6,598 nucleotides of DNA from NCBI GenBank assembly GCA_913776405.1, contig CAJYOV010000432.1:1-6598 (forward strand), read 5' to 3'. Position numbers and translations under genes: made by a program. How positions within the stretch are numbered: position 1 is the stretch's first letter; every line of letters begins with the position of its first letter. A model generated the notes under the pieces. The model made no database searches. It saw only the letters and a program-made list of their open reading frames with translations, and was not told the DNA's origin. This DNA is from Pseudobdellovibrionaceae bacterium (GTDB lineage Bacteria; Bdellovibrionota; Bdellovibrionia; Bdellovibrionales; JAMPXM01). This document shows, piece by piece, positions 4,878 through 6,598 of the stretch.

Positions 4878-5705
4878 ATGGTGGCGAGACTTTTGACATT
4901 CCTCTCTTTTCTACTCGGTGCGATCGTCCCGTCGCACTCGCTCGTCTCTCACGAAGCGAGCAACTCTCTTTCGCCCCTTCTTCTCGTCGATCTTAAAAGT
5001 GGGAGCTACTGCACGGCCTTCCCTGTCTCGTCTGATGGTTATCTCATGACGGCCGCACACTGTTTGAAACGATGCCTGAAAGAGGCAACTGATCATGGCA
5101 CTGCAGATTCAGAACTTCCGTGTTCGGGTTACGCACTGCCCGGCCTGAAAACGAGCTGGATCAAGATCGTCGCAAAAGGCTTAGCGATGACGGGCACGAA
5201 GAAAGTTGAAACACGCTTCGGCGACTACGCGATTTTGAAAGTTGAAGCTGCTGAGCCGCTCAGTTGCCTGGCTCTTTCGGCAGACCCAGTCTCGGCTGGC
5301 GACACATTAAAAGTCGTTGGTTATCCGCTTCCTAAAAAAGCAGGCGAGCGCCCGGTTCTAGGCTCCAACATCGGCACGCTTTACGGCGACGCGAGCGAAT
5401 CACACTACTACCGCACGCGAAAAACGACGCGCGAACGAAAAGAGATTCTTGATCTCTACGACTCAAAAGATGGCGTTCTTTATTCGAGCGCACATCACTC
5501 AGCCGGACAGAGCGGCGGCCCCGTACTTGATAAGTCTGGGCGGGTTGTAGGAGTCGTTTCCGGTTTCACAGTGACACGAGCGGGTCGAATCGTCGTGCAT
5601 GAGATGGTCGCTGGTTCGACAGCGAAGATCTTAGCAAGTTTGCCGGCTTCGCTGTCGAATGAGCTGGTCAAAAAGTCGCGCGATTGCGGCGCGACTCGCC
5701 TTTAA
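4878..5705 (+). CDS. Secreted trypsin-like serine protease (trypsin_2 / V8-like)
   Basis: A 275-residue endopeptidase of chymotrypsin fold. Residues 1-21 are a signal peptide: Arg4, a hydrophobic core at 5-17, and a likely cut after Ser21 (SHS|LV). Export to the periplasm or outside is expected. The triad is complete: His61 in TAAHC (58-62), Asp116 in GDYAIL (115-120) and Ser212 in GQSGGP (210-215). Cys45 and Cys62 flank the His as in the conserved chymotrypsin disulfide; Cys66, Cys82, Cys130 and Cys270 may form others. A charged insertion rich in Lys, Arg and Glu (about 180-199) lies between the Asp and Ser segments. The residue six before Ser212, which sets S1 preference in trypsin, is His206 by simple counting, so trypsin-like specificity is not expected. 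The ATG is the first in-frame start after a TAA at 4863-4865, and has no Shine-Dalgarno. A GATAAA -10-like element lies 11 nt upstream, so a leaderless transcript is possible. Confidence 0.93.
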   Translation: MVARLLTFLSFLLGAIVPSHSLVSHEASNSLSPLLLVDLKSGSYCTAFPVSSDGYLMTAAHCLKRCLKEATDHGTADSELPCSGYALPGLKTSWIKIVAKGLAMTGTKKVETRFGDYAILKVEAAEPLSCLALSADPVSAGDTLKVVGYPLPKKAGERPVLGSNIGTLYGDASESHYYRTRKTTRERKEILDLYDSKDGVLYSSAHHSAGQSGGPVLDKSGRVVGVVSGFTVTRAGRIVVHEMVAGSTAKILASLPASLSNELVKKSRDCGATRL

Positions 5706-6598
5706 CGGAAGGCTTCTTGAGCCGCGAGCGGCACTCGGTAAATAGAAAAGACCAGACCTGTCGCAGGGAATCCGACCGAAGCCTCATGAAGTCTTGATGT
5801 CGTGAAGATCAGATCGGGGCTCTTACCGATCGTAAATGTGTCGGCCCACTTGATACGTGGATCCTGCACTAAACGCTTCTGTTGACCCGACGGCGTCAAA
5901 TAATAAATCGAGTTCGACTCAAGATCTGCGAAGTAGAGATTGCCGTTGTCGTCGAAGATCATGCCGTCTGGCGAGGGCGTTGTCGCGACTTTCTCAACGG
6001 TCTTCTCAAGCGCCGATTCTTTCATCGACTTGTTGTTGAGCGCGGCTGTCGGCACTCGGTAAAGCGTCTTTCCAGTGAGCGCGTGATAGTAGAGCCATTG
6101 ATTGTCTTTCGAGAGAGCAATGCCGTCTGAATGAATTTGCGGTGGCGCGCCACCGATCATGAACGGTTTACCTTCGACTGTGAGTTGCACCTTTTCCGAC
6201 TTCGTCGAGTCATGACGAGCGAGAAGGCGACGCGACTTGCCTGTTTTACGATCGAGCACGACGATCGCGCCCAAGCCTGAATCCGTGATGTAAATGGCAT
6301 TGGCTTTGTCATCGACACGCAAGTCGTTCAAGTAAGACGCCTTTGGCGCAATGACATCTGTGAATTCGTAAGTCTTCTTCAGTTTATCGGTCGCGAGATC
6401 GAATTCGTAAAGCTTCGCTTTGCCGACGACGCCTTTCAGAAACGGCGAACTTGGATCGAGAACAAAAAGAGAATCGCCGTGTGCGACAACCGATTGAACG
6501 GTGTTGAACTGATTCTTCTTCGGAAGACCTGCGCCTTTCCACGCATTCCATTCTTGATTCGGGTAAGGCTTAGATGTGCCGTCGGGTAAGACCTCAAC
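5702..6598 (-). CDS. Major royal jelly protein / yellow-type beta-propeller protein (N-terminus outside window)
   Basis: The open frame runs from the right window edge to the TAA at 5704-5702, giving 298 residues. It continues through an in-frame TTG at 6331 that is not a real start: the 89 codons before it carry family-like sequence such as NQFNTVQSVV and LFVLDPSSPF. Conserved blocks are SYLNDLRVD, IYITDSGLGAIVVLDRKTGK, HSDGIALSKDNQWLYYHALT, SPDGMIFDDNGNLYFADLES and DTFTIGKSPDLIFTTSRLHE. These match the MRJP/yellow family (related to SMP-30/gluconolactonase-type propellers), whose members have about 350-420 residues. Roughly 70-100 N-terminal residues, usually including a signal peptide, are therefore missing. 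Bacterial members are annotated as gluconolactonase or L-dopachrome tautomerase-related, but their reaction is not established, so I assign no activity. The gene converges on the protease gene and overlaps its stop codon by 4 bp. Confidence 0.88.
   Translation of the reverse strand, partial: VEVLPDGTSKPYPNQEWNAWKGAGLPKKNQFNTVQSVVAHGDSLFVLDPSSPFLKGVVGKAKLYEFDLATDKLKKTYEFTDVIAPKASYLNDLRVDDKANAIYITDSGLGAIVVLDRKTGKSRRLLARHDSTKSEKVQLTVEGKPFMIGGAPPQIHSDGIALSKDNQWLYYHALTGKTLYRVPTAALNNKSMKESALEKTVEKVATTPSPDGMIFDDNGNLYFADLESNSIYYLTPSGQQKRLVQDPRIKWADTFTIGKSPDLIFTTSRLHEASVGFPATGLVFSIYRVPLAAQEAFR

Noticed and set aside
5702..6331. Start of the propeller gene at the TTG at 6331
   Set aside because: The frame is open for 89 more codons to the window edge with family-like sequence, so the TTG is an internal leucine codon and the gene is cut by the window.
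1..6598. CRISPR array, tRNA, rRNA, IS element, integrase, phage or toxin-antitoxin module
   Set aside because: I found no regularly spaced repeats, cloverleaf-like sequence, transposase or integrase motifs, or paired small genes. All large frames belong to housekeeping-type or accessory metabolic families.

Overview
The window reads as ordinary chromosomal DNA from a Gram-negative bacterium of medium G+C content, roughly half by eye. Genes are closely packed on both strands, with Shine-Dalgarno-led, GTG and ATG starts. I see no transposase, integrase, phage gene, CRISPR array, tRNA or rRNA. The sequence does not fix the taxon. A bdellovibrio-like or other proteobacterium-like host would fit (DctA of proteobacterial type, a secreted trypsin-fold protease), but that is only an impression.

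Left half, minus strand, transcribed right to left: a YheT-type alpha/beta hydrolase (3286-4251), a 171-bp gap, a hormone-sensitive-lipase-type esterase (2116-3114), a C4-dicarboxylate transporter dctA (814-2088), and a LysR-type regulator cut by the left edge (1-813). The last three look like one operon. Esterase and dctA are 27 bp apart. The dctA stop codon TAG is followed directly, in the same frame, by the GTG start of the regulator, whose Shine-Dalgarno lies inside the last dctA codons. A plausible but unproven reading is ester hydrolysis coupled to uptake of a released carboxylate, with the regulator made together with its target genes.

Middle, plus strand: a 71-residue hydrophilic, lysine-rich protein (4384-4599) diverges from the YheT-type gene. 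It is followed by a stem-loop and then a strong intrinsic terminator with a GAAA loop (4679-4714). A further gap (4715-4877) holds a long imperfect inverted repeat and a 10-bp palindrome just ahead of a secreted trypsin-like protease gene (4878-5705).

Right end, minus strand: a major-royal-jelly-protein/yellow-type beta-propeller gene (5702-6598, N-terminus outside the window) converges on the protease gene. The two stop codons overlap by 4 bp.

The coding content belongs to known families. The most unusual signals are non-coding: a perfect 9-bp hairpin that places the dctA start codon in its loop, the in-frame TAG|GTG junction, a dyad over a candidate promoter of the esterase-dctA-lysR unit, and the long inverted repeat before the protease gene.
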